Shown piece by piece: positions 25,802 through 34,781 of a stretch of 58,253 nucleotides of DNA; the first letter of the stretch is position 1; the number at the start of each line of letters is the position of its first letter. The notes below the pieces were generated by a model. That model ran no database searches and had not been told where the DNA came from. It saw only the letters and a program-made list of their open reading frames with translations. The DNA comes from Verrucomicrobiales bacterium (GTDB lineage Bacteria > Verrucomicrobiota > Verrucomicrobiia > Verrucomicrobiales > DEV007): positions 1 to 58,253 of the forward strand of contig JAEUHH010000033.1 of NCBI GenBank assembly GCA_016795505.1, read 5' to 3'. The translations under genes were made by a program, and so were the position numbers.

Positions 25802-27259
25802 CTACCCTTTCGGACTCAACTCGTAGCCCTCCCGGCCGTCCTTCATTTCCCAGCCCGCCGCGGCCAGTTCGGCGCGCAGGACATCGGCGGAGGCCCAATC
25901 CTTCGCCGTCCGAGCCGCCCAGCGGCGCTCGGCCAAATCCCGGATCGCCTCGGGCACCTCGACGCTTTCCTCCTTCAGCTCCGGTACCCGCAGCCCCAGC
26001 GCCTCAAGCACGAAATGCAGACCGCGCCGTTCGCGCCGGGCCGCCTCGGCGTCGAGTTCGGCCGGCTTCACCTCCTTCAGCGCGGAGAAAACCTGTCCGA
26101 GCGCCTCCGGAGTGTTCAGGTCATTGAGCAGGCCGTCGAAGGCGGCGGCAAAGCCCCCCCGCTCCTCCGCCGGCAGACCGCGGAGCTGATCATACCCTGT
26201 TGCATCGGAGGACAGACCCTGTTCCATCGGAATCCGCGCCCGCAGCGCGGCATCGAATTTCGCGATCCGCTCCAGGGCATGTCGGGCTCCAGCCAGCGCG
26301 GGGAAGGTCTCCTTTCCGTCGGCATCGCGGGCGACGAAATTGAGCGGCTGCCGGTAGTGGGCCGAGATCAGCACGTAGCGCAGTTCGTTGCCGGTGAAGC
26401 CGGCGGCCTCGATCTGATCGAGCGTGTAGAAATTACCCAGGCTCTTGGACATCTTGCCACCGTCGACGAGCAGGTGCGTCAGGTGGAACCAGTGGTCGGC
26501 CATGTGGCAGCCGGTGGCGGCTTCGCTCTGGGCGATTTCGTTTTCGTGATGGGGGAAAATGAGATCCACACCGCCCGAATGCAGGTCGAAGGTGTCGCCG
26601 AGATACTCGCGGCACATGGCCGAGCACTCCAGGTGCCAGCCGGGTCTGCCGGGACCCCAGGGACTGTCCCACCAGTTGTCTCCGTCCTCGGGTTTGCGGG
26701 CTTTCCACAGGGCAAAATCGGCCACGGAATCTTTTTCGTATTCGTCGTCGGCCACGGCGGTGCCGTAACGCAGTTCCCGCCGGTCGAGATGCGACAGACG
26801 TCCGTATGAGTCAAAGCTGGACACCTTGTAGTAAACGGAGCCGTCGTCGCTGCGGTAGGCGTGGCCCTTTTCCATCAGCGTCTCGATGAGCGCGATCTGC
26901 TGCGGGATGTGATCGACGGCACCGGGCTCCTCGTGGGGGGTGAGCAGATTGAGCCGGGCGCAATCCCGATGGAAACGGTCGGTCCAGTAGTGGGTGAACT
27001 CCGTGAGGGTCTGCCCCGCCGCCTGGGAATCGCGGATCGTCTTGTCGTCCACGTCGGTGAGGTTGCGCACATGCCGGGTGGGCAGACCGCCCAGCTCGAT
27101 GGTGCGGCGAAACACGTCCTGGAGGACGAAGGTGCGGAAATTCCCGATGTGGGCCGGGCCGTAAACCGTCGGTCCGCAGCAATAGAAGCGGTACGTCCGG
27201 CCGTCGCGGGGCGTCACTTCGCGCAGGGAGCGCGACAGGGTGTCGTAGAGCTTCATCAT
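25802..27259 (-). CDS. cysS: Cysteinyl-tRNA synthetase with an inserted 22 bp repeat pair
   Basis: 485 residues from ATG 27257-27259. A second ATG follows directly. The enzyme charges tRNA-Cys. Visible: zinc ligand Cys28 in YCCGPTVYG, HIGH-type motif HIGN (37-40), further zinc residues in LECSAMCREYLG and FPHHENEIAQSEA, the KMSKS loop (about 268-272), and a C-terminal helical DALR-type domain. Around residues 344-358 the protein reads PMEQGLSSDATGYDQ, encoded by two 22 bp repeat units. This stretch is not part of the usual enzyme and lies in the helical domain, away from the active site. Confidence 0.96.
   Translation of the reverse strand: MMKLYDTLSRSLREVTPRDGRTYRFYCCGPTVYGPAHIGNFRTFVLQDVFRRTIELGGLPTRHVRNLTDVDDKTIRDSQAAGQTLTEFTHYWTDRFHRDCARLNLLTPHEEPGAVDHIPQQIALIETLMEKGHAYRSDDGSVYYKVSSFDSYGRLSHLDRRELRYGTAVADDEYEKDSVADFALWKARKPEDGDNWWDSPWGPGRPGWHLECSAMCREYLGDTFDLHSGGVDLIFPHHENEIAQSEAATGCHMADHWFHLTHLLVDGGKMSKSLGNFYTLDQIEAAGFTGNELRYVLISAHYRQPLNFVARDADGKETFPALAGARHALERIAKFDAALRARIPMEQGLSSDATGYDQLRGLPAEERGGFAAAFDGLLNDLNTPEALGQVFSALKEVKPAELDAEAARRERRGLHFVLEALGLRVPELKEESVEVPEAIRDLAERRWAARTAKDWASADVLRAELAAAGWEMKDGREGYELSPKG
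26186..26229. repeat. 22 bp repeat pair inside cysS (site 4)
   Basis: Two units (26186-26207 and 26208-26229), each carrying ACCCTGTT then CATCG. The arms have drifted from GATC to CATC relative to intergenic copies. The pair is read through in cysS without a stop. Confidence 0.88.
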
Positions 27260-27507
27260 GGGCGCATAGCTTGCGGCGACTGCCCGGTTTTGCAAGGAAG
27301 GGCTCTGGTTTTCAAGAAATCCGAACAATCAAGAGCCCCTGATAATAAAGATATACGATCATTTTTAAAAAATCTCTCGATATCTTATCAAAATTCTGAT
27401 AAATTATGGCATTGTCTATTTTACGGGCATTTTCTTTATCGCCATATCCCACTCAAACTCTCCCCAACCTTCCCGATTCCCCCACGGATCCGAACTTGCT
27501 GGCAACC
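27260..27507. promoter_or_regulatory. AT-rich divergent promoter region
   Basis: The interval between cysS (minus) and the FHA gene (plus) has a strongly AT-rich core at about 27330-27440 (for example GATAATAAAGATATACGATC and several TAAAAT/TAATAA-like boxes). It is the only such patch for kilobases and the likely site of promoters in both directions. Exact boxes cannot be assigned. Confidence 0.45.
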
Positions 27508-30500
27508 ATGCTGAAACTCGCCATCGAGATAGATGACAGCTCGCGCGTCGAATACGAGATCGCGGGCGAAAAGACGCGGATCGGTCGCAGCCACGACAAC
27601 GACTTCCGCATCAGGAACTCCTACGTGTCGGCCTTCCATGCCGAGGTGGTGAAATTGCCCTCGGGCGACTACGAGATCGTCGATCTGGGCAGTTTCAACG
27701 GGACGTTTGTCAACGGCTCCCGCATCGAGCGCTCGCCGATCGCCCCGGGCGACCGCATCAGCATCGGCACGCTGAAAGGCGAGGTTCTGGGCACCGGCAC
27801 CAATGGCTCGGCACCCGCCGCGAAGTCGGGACGGTCCGGGCCGGTCGTCGCCCCACTCAAGGCACCAACCAAGAGCGAAAAGGTTTCCGCGGCCCCGTCG
27901 TCGAACGGATCATCGGCCGCCAAGCCCTCGAAATCCTCGAACACGGGCTCCGTGTCCAGCCGTGAGGCGGCCAATCTCCGCACCCGGCTCGCCGACGCCG
28001 AGACGGAGCGCGACCGCCGGGACGCCGAGCTGAAAGCCGCCCGGGAATCGATCGCCAAGCTGGAAAACGACCTCGCCGCCCAAGGCAAGGCGCTCGCCGC
28101 CGCCACCGCTTTGGCCGCAGCGGCCAAAAAAGCCTCCCAGGCGACCGAAACCGACGCCCTGCGGCAGCTCCGCGAGGAGCGCGACGCCCTGAAAACCAGC
28201 GAAACGGCCTGGCGCCAAAAGGCCGAAGCCGGCCAAGCCACCGCGAAGCGCCTCGCCACCGTCGAAGCCGATCTGTCGGACGCGCGAGCCTTCATCCTGC
28301 AGGAGCAGCAGGCCCTCGCCGACCTGAAAGCCCGACTCGCCGAGGAATCCGGCTCGCGGGACAGCCGGGAGAAGGCGGAGACGAAGCTCCAGTCCGAACT
28401 CGTCGAAGTCCGCGCCAAGCTGGCCAAAGCCCAGTCCGAGGCGAAGCAATCCGCCACCCGTCTCGAAGCCGCCACCGCGGAGACATCCCGCCTCGGCGCG
28501 GAGAAAGCCGGCCTCGCCACCGAACTCGTCGATTTGCGCCAGCGCCTCGCCGATCGTGAGGCCGCCGCCCGACTGGCAGAAAAAGCCCGCGCCCAGGATG
28601 GCGCCACCGCCAGCGAGGCCCTCGCCGCCGCCGAAAGCGACCTCGCCACGCTGCGGCTGAAGATTTCCGCCCTCGAATCCGAAAAAAAATCCCGCGACGA
28701 AGCCCTCGCCACACTCGAAGCCGCCCTCGCCGAGGCCACGGCGAAACAGCGCGCCCTGGCAGAATCCCACGAGCGCGAGCTGGACGAGTCGGAGCGCAAA
28801 GTGGCCCAATTTCATACCCGCATCAGCGAGCTGAAGCTGGAGCTGGAGTCCCTGTCGAAGGAGCGCGACCAATTGCGATCCGAGGCGGATTCGGCACGCA
28901 AAGCCCAGTCCAAGCTCTCCCTGGCCGAGTCAAAAGCCGCCCGAGAGCTGGCCGAGGCCCGTCAGGATGGCGCCACGGCGCTGAACCGGCTCGAGGAGCT
29001 GCAGCATTCCCACAGCCGACTCGAGGCCGAGCACCGGCAGACCCTCGCCGATCTGGCCGAGTCACGCACCCGGCTTTCTGAGCTCGAAAAGCAGGCCACC
29101 GACGGCAATGCCGAACTCGCCGCCACCGTGGCCGCCCGCGACGGCTCCATCGCCGGTCTGGTCGCCGAGATGGCCGCCCTGCAGGACCGCTTCGACCAGG
29201 CGGAGTCCGCCCGCGACAAAGCCGAGGCCGCGCTCGCCGAATCCCGCGCCCGCGTCGGCGAACTGAAGAGCCGCCTCAGCGGGACCGAATCTGAGCTGGC
29301 CGGCAAGCTCGCCGAGCGCGATCAGACCATCGCCGGCCACCTCGGCCAGATCGCCACCCTGCAAGCCGGTCTCGACGAAGCCCACGCCCGGACAGCCGAC
29401 GTAGCCGCCCAGTTGTCCGAAGCCACCCGCCGCGCCGAGTCAGCCGAGCGCGCCCGGATCGAAGCCGCGGAAGCCCTGGAGCAGACCCGCCACGCCGTAG
29501 CCGACCTGGAGTCCCGCCTCGCCGCCCTGGCTGCGGAACGCGAAGCCGACCACCAGACCGCCGCGAGCCGCATCGCCTCCCTGACCGATGAGCTGAGCCA
29601 CGCCCGCGCCACCCTCGCCACGCTCGAGGCCGAACTGGAGCGTCAGAATGCCACCCTGTCCGGCATCAGTGGCGACCATGCCGCCACCGCCCGCCGGCTC
29701 AGTGAAGTCCAAGCCGAGTGGGAACGTGCCACCGAGGGCCGCCGTGCCGCCGAGACCGCGCTCGACGAGGCCCGCAGCGCCCTCGCCACCGTGGAAAAGG
29801 AGCGCAACAGACTGCACGACGATTTTCAGCACCTCCTGGCTGCCGCTGGCGACCTCGACCAGATCCGCACCGAGAAAGAGCGCCTCACCGCCGACATTGC
29901 CATCGAGCGCGACGCCCTCGCCGGGCTCCGCGAGGAGACCGCTGCCGCCGAGGCCGAGTCGCGCGTGGTGCATCGCGATCTCAGCGAGCGCCAGGACGCC
30001 GCATCCGCCCGGCTCGCCGACATTCAGGGCCAGATCGCCAAATCGTCCCGCCGCCTCGAGGATCTCAAGAGCGAAACCCGCGAGATCGAGTCCCGGACGA
30101 CTGAAAATCGCGAAGCCCTCGCCGCCACCGAGCGCGACATCGAGACCCGCCGCGCCGAGCTCGACCGCGCCACCGCCGCCCTGCGCGAGATGGAGCGGCA
30201 GCGCGACACGCTCGGCACCGACCAGGCCCGCCTCGCCACCGAGGCCGACGGTCTCCGCTCCCGTGTCGAACTGTTCACCGCCCGCCTCGCCAACCTCGCC
30301 GCCGACATCGACTCCGGCCAGGACCTGCAGGCCCGCCAGGCCGATCTCGACCGCCAGTTCGCCGAACTCCAGCGCCGCGAGGCTGAACTCGCCGACCGCG
30401 AGGCCAGCGGATTCGCCGCCCCGACCTTTGCCGGCTCCGTGATGGACCTCGGCCGACAGGTGGAGGAAAAACAGGCCGAACTCGCCGCGGCCGCCGCAGC

Positions 30501-31194
30501 CCTCGATCACAAACTCTACGAGCTGAAACTCGCCGAGGACCGCATCCAACTCGCCACCGACCTCGCCACCGAGATCGAAGCCCGCCGCCGCGATCTCGAT
30601 GCCCTCACCACCGAGTTGTCCACCACCCGCGCCGCCCTGGCCGAAGCCGGTGAAAGCCACCGGGCCGAGATCGACACCCTCGCCCGGCTCCGCGACGACC
30701 GGGCCGCCGCCGCCCAGGGCGCACTCGATCCCGTCGCCCACCGCGAGGAGTTCCGCCACCTCGACGAGTTGCGCGAAAAGATCGCCGAATACGAGGACTA
30801 CCAGCGCATCCTCCGCGAGTCCCTGCGCCTCGACCACGCCACGGTGCAGATCCTCAGCCAGCAGCTCATCCACAAGCTCGATCTCATCGAGGACATGATC
30901 TCCGCCTACCGCGGCAAAGGAGAAAGCCAGACCGTCCGCCAGCTCGAGGCCCTGCGCGAGAGCTTCCTCGACCTGCTGCGGGAGAATTCCGTGCGCACCT
31001 ATTCCTTTGATCCCGGCACCGAGCTGAGCATCGATCACCGACGCATGATCCGCATCGTCGAGACCAGGCAGACCGGCAATACCACCGGCCCGACCCGCAT
31101 CTTTGCCACCGTCCGGCCCGGCTACGTCTGCGCCGACATCGACGACGGCTCGGAGCACATCCTGCGCAAAGCCGAGGTCATCACCCACGGCTGA
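27508..31194 (+). CDS. FHA domain / long coiled coil / GrpE-like C-terminal domain protein
   Basis: 1228 residues from ATG 27508. Residues 1-95 are an FHA phosphothreonine-binding domain: RIGRSHDNDFRIRN, SYVSAFHAEV, and DLGSFNGTFVNGS. A polar Ala/Ser/Lys linker follows (to about 150). Then about 900 residues of almost continuous coiled coil rich in Ala, Glu, Leu and Arg. The last ~150 residues resemble GrpE: paired helices (ILSQQLIHKLDLIEDMI), then YSFDPGTEL, FATVRPGYV and HILRKAEVIT, matching GrpE's FDP, V-x(4)-GY and LR-x-A-x-V beta-domain landmarks. GrpE is the nucleotide-exchange factor of DnaK, and an Hsp70 gene follows 198 nt downstream. The role as a tethered exchange factor is inferred. 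Confidence 0.8.
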   Translation: MLKLAIEIDDSSRVEYEIAGEKTRIGRSHDNDFRIRNSYVSAFHAEVVKLPSGDYEIVDLGSFNGTFVNGSRIERSPIAPGDRISIGTLKGEVLGTGTNGSAPAAKSGRSGPVVAPLKAPTKSEKVSAAPSSNGSSAAKPSKSSNTGSVSSREAANLRTRLADAETERDRRDAELKAARESIAKLENDLAAQGKALAAATALAAAAKKASQATETDALRQLREERDALKTSETAWRQKAEAGQATAKRLATVEADLSDARAFILQEQQALADLKARLAEESGSRDSREKAETKLQSELVEVRAKLAKAQSEAKQSATRLEAATAETSRLGAEKAGLATELVDLRQRLADREAAARLAEKARAQDGATASEALAAAESDLATLRLKISALESEKKSRDEALATLEAALAEATAKQRALAESHERELDESERKVAQFHTRISELKLELESLSKERDQLRSEADSARKAQSKLSLAESKAARELAEARQDGATALNRLEELQHSHSRLEAEHRQTLADLAESRTRLSELEKQATDGNAELAATVAARDGSIAGLVAEMAALQDRFDQAESARDKAEAALAESRARVGELKSRLSGTESELAGKLAERDQTIAGHLGQIATLQAGLDEAHARTADVAAQLSEATRRAESAERARIEAAEALEQTRHAVADLESRLAALAAEREADHQTAASRIASLTDELSHARATLATLEAELERQNATLSGISGDHAATARRLSEVQAEWERATEGRRAAETALDEARSALATVEKERNRLHDDFQHLLAAAGDLDQIRTEKERLTADIAIERDALAGLREETAAAEAESRVVHRDLSERQDAASARLADIQGQIAKSSRRLEDLKSETREIESRTTENREALAATERDIETRRAELDRATAALREMERQRDTLGTDQARLATEADGLRSRVELFTARLANLAADIDSGQDLQARQADLDRQFAELQRREAELADREASGFAAPTFAGSVMDLGRQVEEKQAELAAAAAALDHKLYELKLAEDRIQLATDLATEIEARRRDLDALTTELSTTRAALAEAGESHRAEIDTLARLRDDRAAAAQGALDPVAHREEFRHLDELREKIAEYEDYQRILRESLRLDHATVQILSQQLIHKLDLIEDMISAYRGKGESQTVRQLEALRESFLDLLRENSVRTYSFDPGTELSIDHRRMIRIVETRQTGNTTGPTRIFATVRPGYVCADIDDGSEHILRKAEVITHG

Positions 31195-31392
31195 ACCGGT
31201 CCCAAAGCGCCGCGGATCGATCGTGAAACAGAAAGTTTGGACTTTTTCGTCTTTAAGATTTTCGAATCGTAACGACCTTGGTAAAAGTATCGCCCGCCTC
31301 TCCTTTCCGTCGCCGTCCCTCCAAACGAATGGCCGACCTGGAAACCACCCGACTCCCCCCATTCATAGCGCAATCAGGACTTCCACCGGTTT

Positions 31393-32886
31393 ATGGCTCA
31401 GGCAAAATATGTAGGCATCGATCTCGGCACCAGCACCTCGGCACTCGCCCACGTCCGCCCGGACGGGAATCCCGAGATCGTGCCCAACGCAGATGGTGAG
31501 CGGCTCACGCCCTCCGTCGTCTATTTCGACAAGTTCGAAGGCATCAAGCTCGTCGGCTCCGCCGCCCGCGACGGCGGCGATCCCGAGCGCACCGTCCACT
31601 TCATCAAGAAGCACATGGACGATCCCGGCCACACCATCGACATCGACGGCCAGAAATGGACCCCGACCGAGATCTCGGCCATGATCCTGTCCAAGCTCAA
31701 GCGCGACTGCGCCCAGATCGTCGGCGCCATCCGCGACGTCGTCATCACCGTCCCGGCGAATTTCAACGAACTCGCCCGCAAAGCCACCGTCACCGCCGGC
31801 AAGCTCGCCGGGCTCAACGTCACCCGCATCGTCAACGAGCCCACCGCCGCCGCCCTCTTCTACGCCCACACCCAGAGCATCTCCGGCCGCGTCATGGTCT
31901 ACGACCTCGGCGGCGGCACGCTCGACATCACCATCCTCGAAGTCGATGGCGACCGCATCGACATCCTCCTCTCAGAGGGCGCCCGCCACCTCGGCGGCTC
32001 CGATTTCGATGAAGTCCTGCTCGAACTGCTCGCCGAGGAGTATCGCAAAAAGAACAAAGCCGAACTCTACCTGAACGAGCGCCAGCGCCGCCGCGTCCTC
32101 GCCATGGGCGAGGAGGCCAAAAAGATGCTCTCCAAGCTCCAGCAGATCTCCGAGACCATCGGCAACGACACCGACGGCATCGCCCGCATCGACCTCACCC
32201 GCGACATGTTCGAAGCCGCCATCTCCCGGCTCCTCACCCGCACCGTCATGCTCGTCGAGCAGGCCCTCGACTCCATCGACCTCAAGCCCGCCGACATCGA
32301 CCACGTCCTCCTCGTCGGCGGCAGCACCCGCATCCCGAAGGTCAAAGAGTTGCTCGAAAAGCAGTTCGGCAAACCGCCAGTCTCCTGCGGCAACGTCGAC
32401 GAATGCGTCGCCCTCGGAGCCGCCCTCTTCGCCCAGCGCGCCCGCCGCGTCTCCGAGGTGTGCAACCACAGCTACGGCACCCTCGCCATCATCGAGGACG
32501 CCCGCACCGGCCAGGCCAAGGTGCAAAACTCCATCGTTATCCCCAAGAACACCCCCATCCCCTGCTCCATGTCGCAGACCTACATCACCTCCGAGGACAA
32601 CGAGGAGCTGATCGAAGTCGAGATCACCCAGGGCGAAGACCCCGACCCCCGCTACGTCGACATCGTCGGCAAAATTTCCCTCGAGGTGCCCCCCGGTCGT
32701 CCCGCCGGCTGCCCTGTCACCGTCACCTACAGCTATGACGAGAACCAGCGCGTCCGCGTGCAGGTCTACGACGCCGAGTCCGGCCTGCGCAAGGATGTCG
32801 CCATCGAGTACCGCGGCGAAGGTGTGCTCACCGACGAGGACATCGAGCGCAAGTCCGCCTACCTCAAGCAGATCAAGATCGCCTGA
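31393..32886 (+). CDS. Hsp70 (DnaK-like) chaperone lacking the lid
   Basis: 497 residues, against about 640 in DnaK. The ATPase domain is intact: VGIDLGTSTSALA (phosphate 1), VVITVPANFNELARKAT, RIVNEPTAAALFY, VYDLGGGTLDITIL (phosphate 2), HLGGSDFDEVL, and HVLLVGGSTRIPKVKELL (adenosine). The canonical hydrophobic interdomain linker is not recognisable. A beta-type substrate-binding segment (about residues 390-480) ends the protein, so the helical lid is absent. It follows a protein with a GrpE-like domain and precedes a 102-residue protein 30 nt away, suggesting a dedicated chaperone module. Confidence 0.93.
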   Translation: MAQAKYVGIDLGTSTSALAHVRPDGNPEIVPNADGERLTPSVVYFDKFEGIKLVGSAARDGGDPERTVHFIKKHMDDPGHTIDIDGQKWTPTEISAMILSKLKRDCAQIVGAIRDVVITVPANFNELARKATVTAGKLAGLNVTRIVNEPTAAALFYAHTQSISGRVMVYDLGGGTLDITILEVDGDRIDILLSEGARHLGGSDFDEVLLELLAEEYRKKNKAELYLNERQRRRVLAMGEEAKKMLSKLQQISETIGNDTDGIARIDLTRDMFEAAISRLLTRTVMLVEQALDSIDLKPADIDHVLLVGGSTRIPKVKELLEKQFGKPPVSCGNVDECVALGAALFAQRARRVSEVCNHSYGTLAIIEDARTGQAKVQNSIVIPKNTPIPCSMSQTYITSEDNEELIEVEITQGEDPDPRYVDIVGKISLEVPPGRPAGCPVTVTYSYDENQRVRVQVYDAESGLRKDVAIEYRGEGVLTDEDIERKSAYLKQIKIA

Positions 32887-32916
32887 CCATTTGACCCGCC
32901 CCATTTTCTCCCCGCG

Positions 32917-33225
32917 ATGATCAAGAAATTCTTCAGCCTCATGCGCGGCGACAGCGGCAAGCCAGCCGCTCCCGCCAAGAAAGCCGCCACCCCCGCCCGA
33001 TCCGCTGCCGCCACCAAACCGGCCGCCGCACGCAGCCCCGAAGCCGTCTGCGGCATCGATCCCAAGAAAATGAGCCCCGACGAGATCCGCAAGCGCCTCG
33101 CCGAACTCTTCCGCCGCCACAACGCCGCCGAAGCCTCTCTCAATCCCGAACTGCGCGAAGAAGCCCGCGTCATGCTCGACGCCATCGTCATCTGCCGGCA
33201 GAAATACGTCGACGGCGCCAAGTGA
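32917..33225 (+). CDS. Small basic/helical protein next to Hsp70, unknown
   Basis: 102 residues. The N-terminal ~45 residues are low complexity, rich in Ala, Lys and Pro after MIKKFFSLMRG. The C-terminal ~55 residues form a compact helical segment with a distinctive sequence: CGIDPKKMSPDEIRKRLAEL, FRRHNAAEASLN, EARVMLDAIVICRQKY. It contains an RRHN motif but no HPD, so it is not an ordinary J-domain. Thirty bases separate it from the Hsp70 stop, indicating one transcript. It could be an Hsp70 cofactor; that is position-based inference only. Confidence 0.75.
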   Translation: MIKKFFSLMRGDSGKPAAPAKKAATPARSAAATKPAAARSPEAVCGIDPKKMSPDEIRKRLAELFRRHNAAEASLNPELREEARVMLDAIVICRQKYVDGAK

Positions 33226-33281
33226 GGCCCCGCCAGCCTCCCCCGAAGGTTGATTTCCCGCCCTGCCGGGACGATAGAGGT

Positions 33282-33347
33282 CCGATCAGACCCTGTCTGA
33301 TCGCCGATCAGACCCTGTTGCCTCTCCGATCAGACCCTCTTCGATCG
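33282..33347. repeat. 22 bp repeat triplet before purB (site 5)
   Basis: Three direct units (33282-33303, 33304-33325, 33326-33347). The first is the best palindrome of the family: arms CGATCAGAC and GTCTGATCG around CCT. The third ends 5 bases before the purB ATG, so the array occupies the place of the ribosome-binding site. Confidence 0.92.
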
Positions 33348-33352
33348 CAACC

Positions 33353-34771
33353 ATGATTCCCAACATCCTCGCCGAACGCTACGCCACCCCCGCCATCCGC
33401 ACCATCTGGTCCCCGGAGGGCAAGGTGCGGCTGGAGCGCGAACTCTGGATCGCCGTGATGAAGGCCCAGCGCGACCTGGGCCTGGCCATCCCCGCCGAAG
33501 CCATCGACGCCTACGAGCGCGTCATCGACCAGATCGACCTGGCCGACATCGATGCCCGCGAGCGCATCACCCGGCACGATGTGAAGGCCCGCATCGACTC
33601 CTTCTGCGCCCTCGCCGGCCACGAGCACGTCCACAAGGGCATGACGAGCCGCGACCTCACGGAGAATGTCGAGCAACTCCAGATTTTCCGCTCCCTCGTC
33701 GCCATCCGCGTGAAATCCGCCGCCGCCCTGCACCGCCTCGCCCGGCTGGCGGCCGATCACGCGGACCTCGTCATCACCGCCCGCACCCACAATGTGGCCG
33801 CGCAGATCACCACGCTGGGCAAACGGCTGGCCATGTTCGGCGAGGAACTGGCCGGCGCCCACGCACAGCTCCAGCAGGTCATCGACACCTACCCGGTCCG
33901 CGGGCTGAAGGGCGCCGTCGGCACCCAGCTCGACCAGCTCAGCCTCTTCGGCGGCGACACGGACCGCGTGGCGGCGCTGGAGCAGCGGCTCGCGACGCAT
34001 CTCGGCCTGCCCGGCTTGCTCAGCAACGTCGGCCAGGTCTATCCCCGCTCGCTCGACCTGCGGGTGGTGGCGGCGCTCAATGAGCTGGCCTCGGCGCCGT
34101 CGAGTTTTGCCAAAACGCTGCGCCTCATGGCCGGGCACGAGTTGGCCAGCGAGGGCTTTGCCAAGGGCCAGGTCGGCTCGTCGGCCATGCCGCACAAAAT
34201 GAACAGCCGCTCCTGCGAGCGGATCAATGGCTTCAAGGTCATCCTCGGCGGTCACCTCGCCATGGCCTCGCAACTGGCCGGCGACCAGTGGAACGAGGGC
34301 GATGTGTCCTGCTCGGTGGTGCGCCGCGTCATGCTGCCCGACGCCTTTTTCGCCGCCGACGGGCTGCTGGAGACTTTCCTGACGGTGCTGGACCAGATGG
34401 AGGCCTACCCGGCCGTGATTGCCCGCGAAAATGCGCATTACCTGCCCTTCCTGCTGTCCACCACCATCCTGATGGCGGCGGTGAAGCGTGGCGTGGGCCG
34501 CGAGACGGGCCACGAGATCATCAAGGAGCACGCTGTGGCCGCCGCCCGTGCCTACCGGGGCGGGGAGAGCCCGTCGAACGACCTGATCGACCGCCTCGCC
34601 GCCGACAGCCGGCTCGGCATGACCCGCGACGAGCTGCTCGCCGCCCTGGCCGAGGGCCAGGCGAATGCCGGCGCCGCCCGCGCTCAGATTGAGGCCTTCC
34701 GCCGGCAGGCCGAAGCCATCGTGGCCGGCGTGCCGGGTGCGGCGGACTACGCGCCGGGCTCGATCCTCTGA
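33353..34771 (+). CDS. purB: Adenylosuccinate lyase
   Basis: 472 residues. It splits adenylosuccinate and SAICAR in purine synthesis. Family landmarks: HEHVHKGMTSRDLTEN (substrate His and Thr-Ser region), ITARTHNVAAQ, and the fumarase/lyase signature GSSAMPHKMNSRSCERI with the flexible catalytic Ser loop. Length is normal. The start at 33353 is preceded by no Shine-Dalgarno sequence: the immediate leader is the 22 bp repeat triplet. It is followed by a convergent protease gene only 10 bases away. Confidence 0.97.
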   Translation: MIPNILAERYATPAIRTIWSPEGKVRLERELWIAVMKAQRDLGLAIPAEAIDAYERVIDQIDLADIDARERITRHDVKARIDSFCALAGHEHVHKGMTSRDLTENVEQLQIFRSLVAIRVKSAAALHRLARLAADHADLVITARTHNVAAQITTLGKRLAMFGEELAGAHAQLQQVIDTYPVRGLKGAVGTQLDQLSLFGGDTDRVAALEQRLATHLGLPGLLSNVGQVYPRSLDLRVVAALNELASAPSSFAKTLRLMAGHELASEGFAKGQVGSSAMPHKMNSRSCERINGFKVILGGHLAMASQLAGDQWNEGDVSCSVVRRVMLPDAFFAADGLLETFLTVLDQMEAYPAVIARENAHYLPFLLSTTILMAAVKRGVGRETGHEIIKEHAVAAARAYRGGESPSNDLIDRLAADSRLGMTRDELLAALAEGQANAGAARAQIEAFRRQAEAIVAGVPGAADYAPGSIL

Positions 34772-34781
34772 CGGGCCGGGC

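Noticed and set aside
29440..31362. A 640-residue frame antisense to the coiled-coil region of the FHA protein
   Set aside because: It is a Gly/Ala/Glu-rich mirror of the coiled-coil codons with no signal, motif or ribosome site.
33282..33347. 22 bp repeat triplet considered as a CRISPR array
   Set aside because: Units abut directly with no spacers and there are no cas genes.
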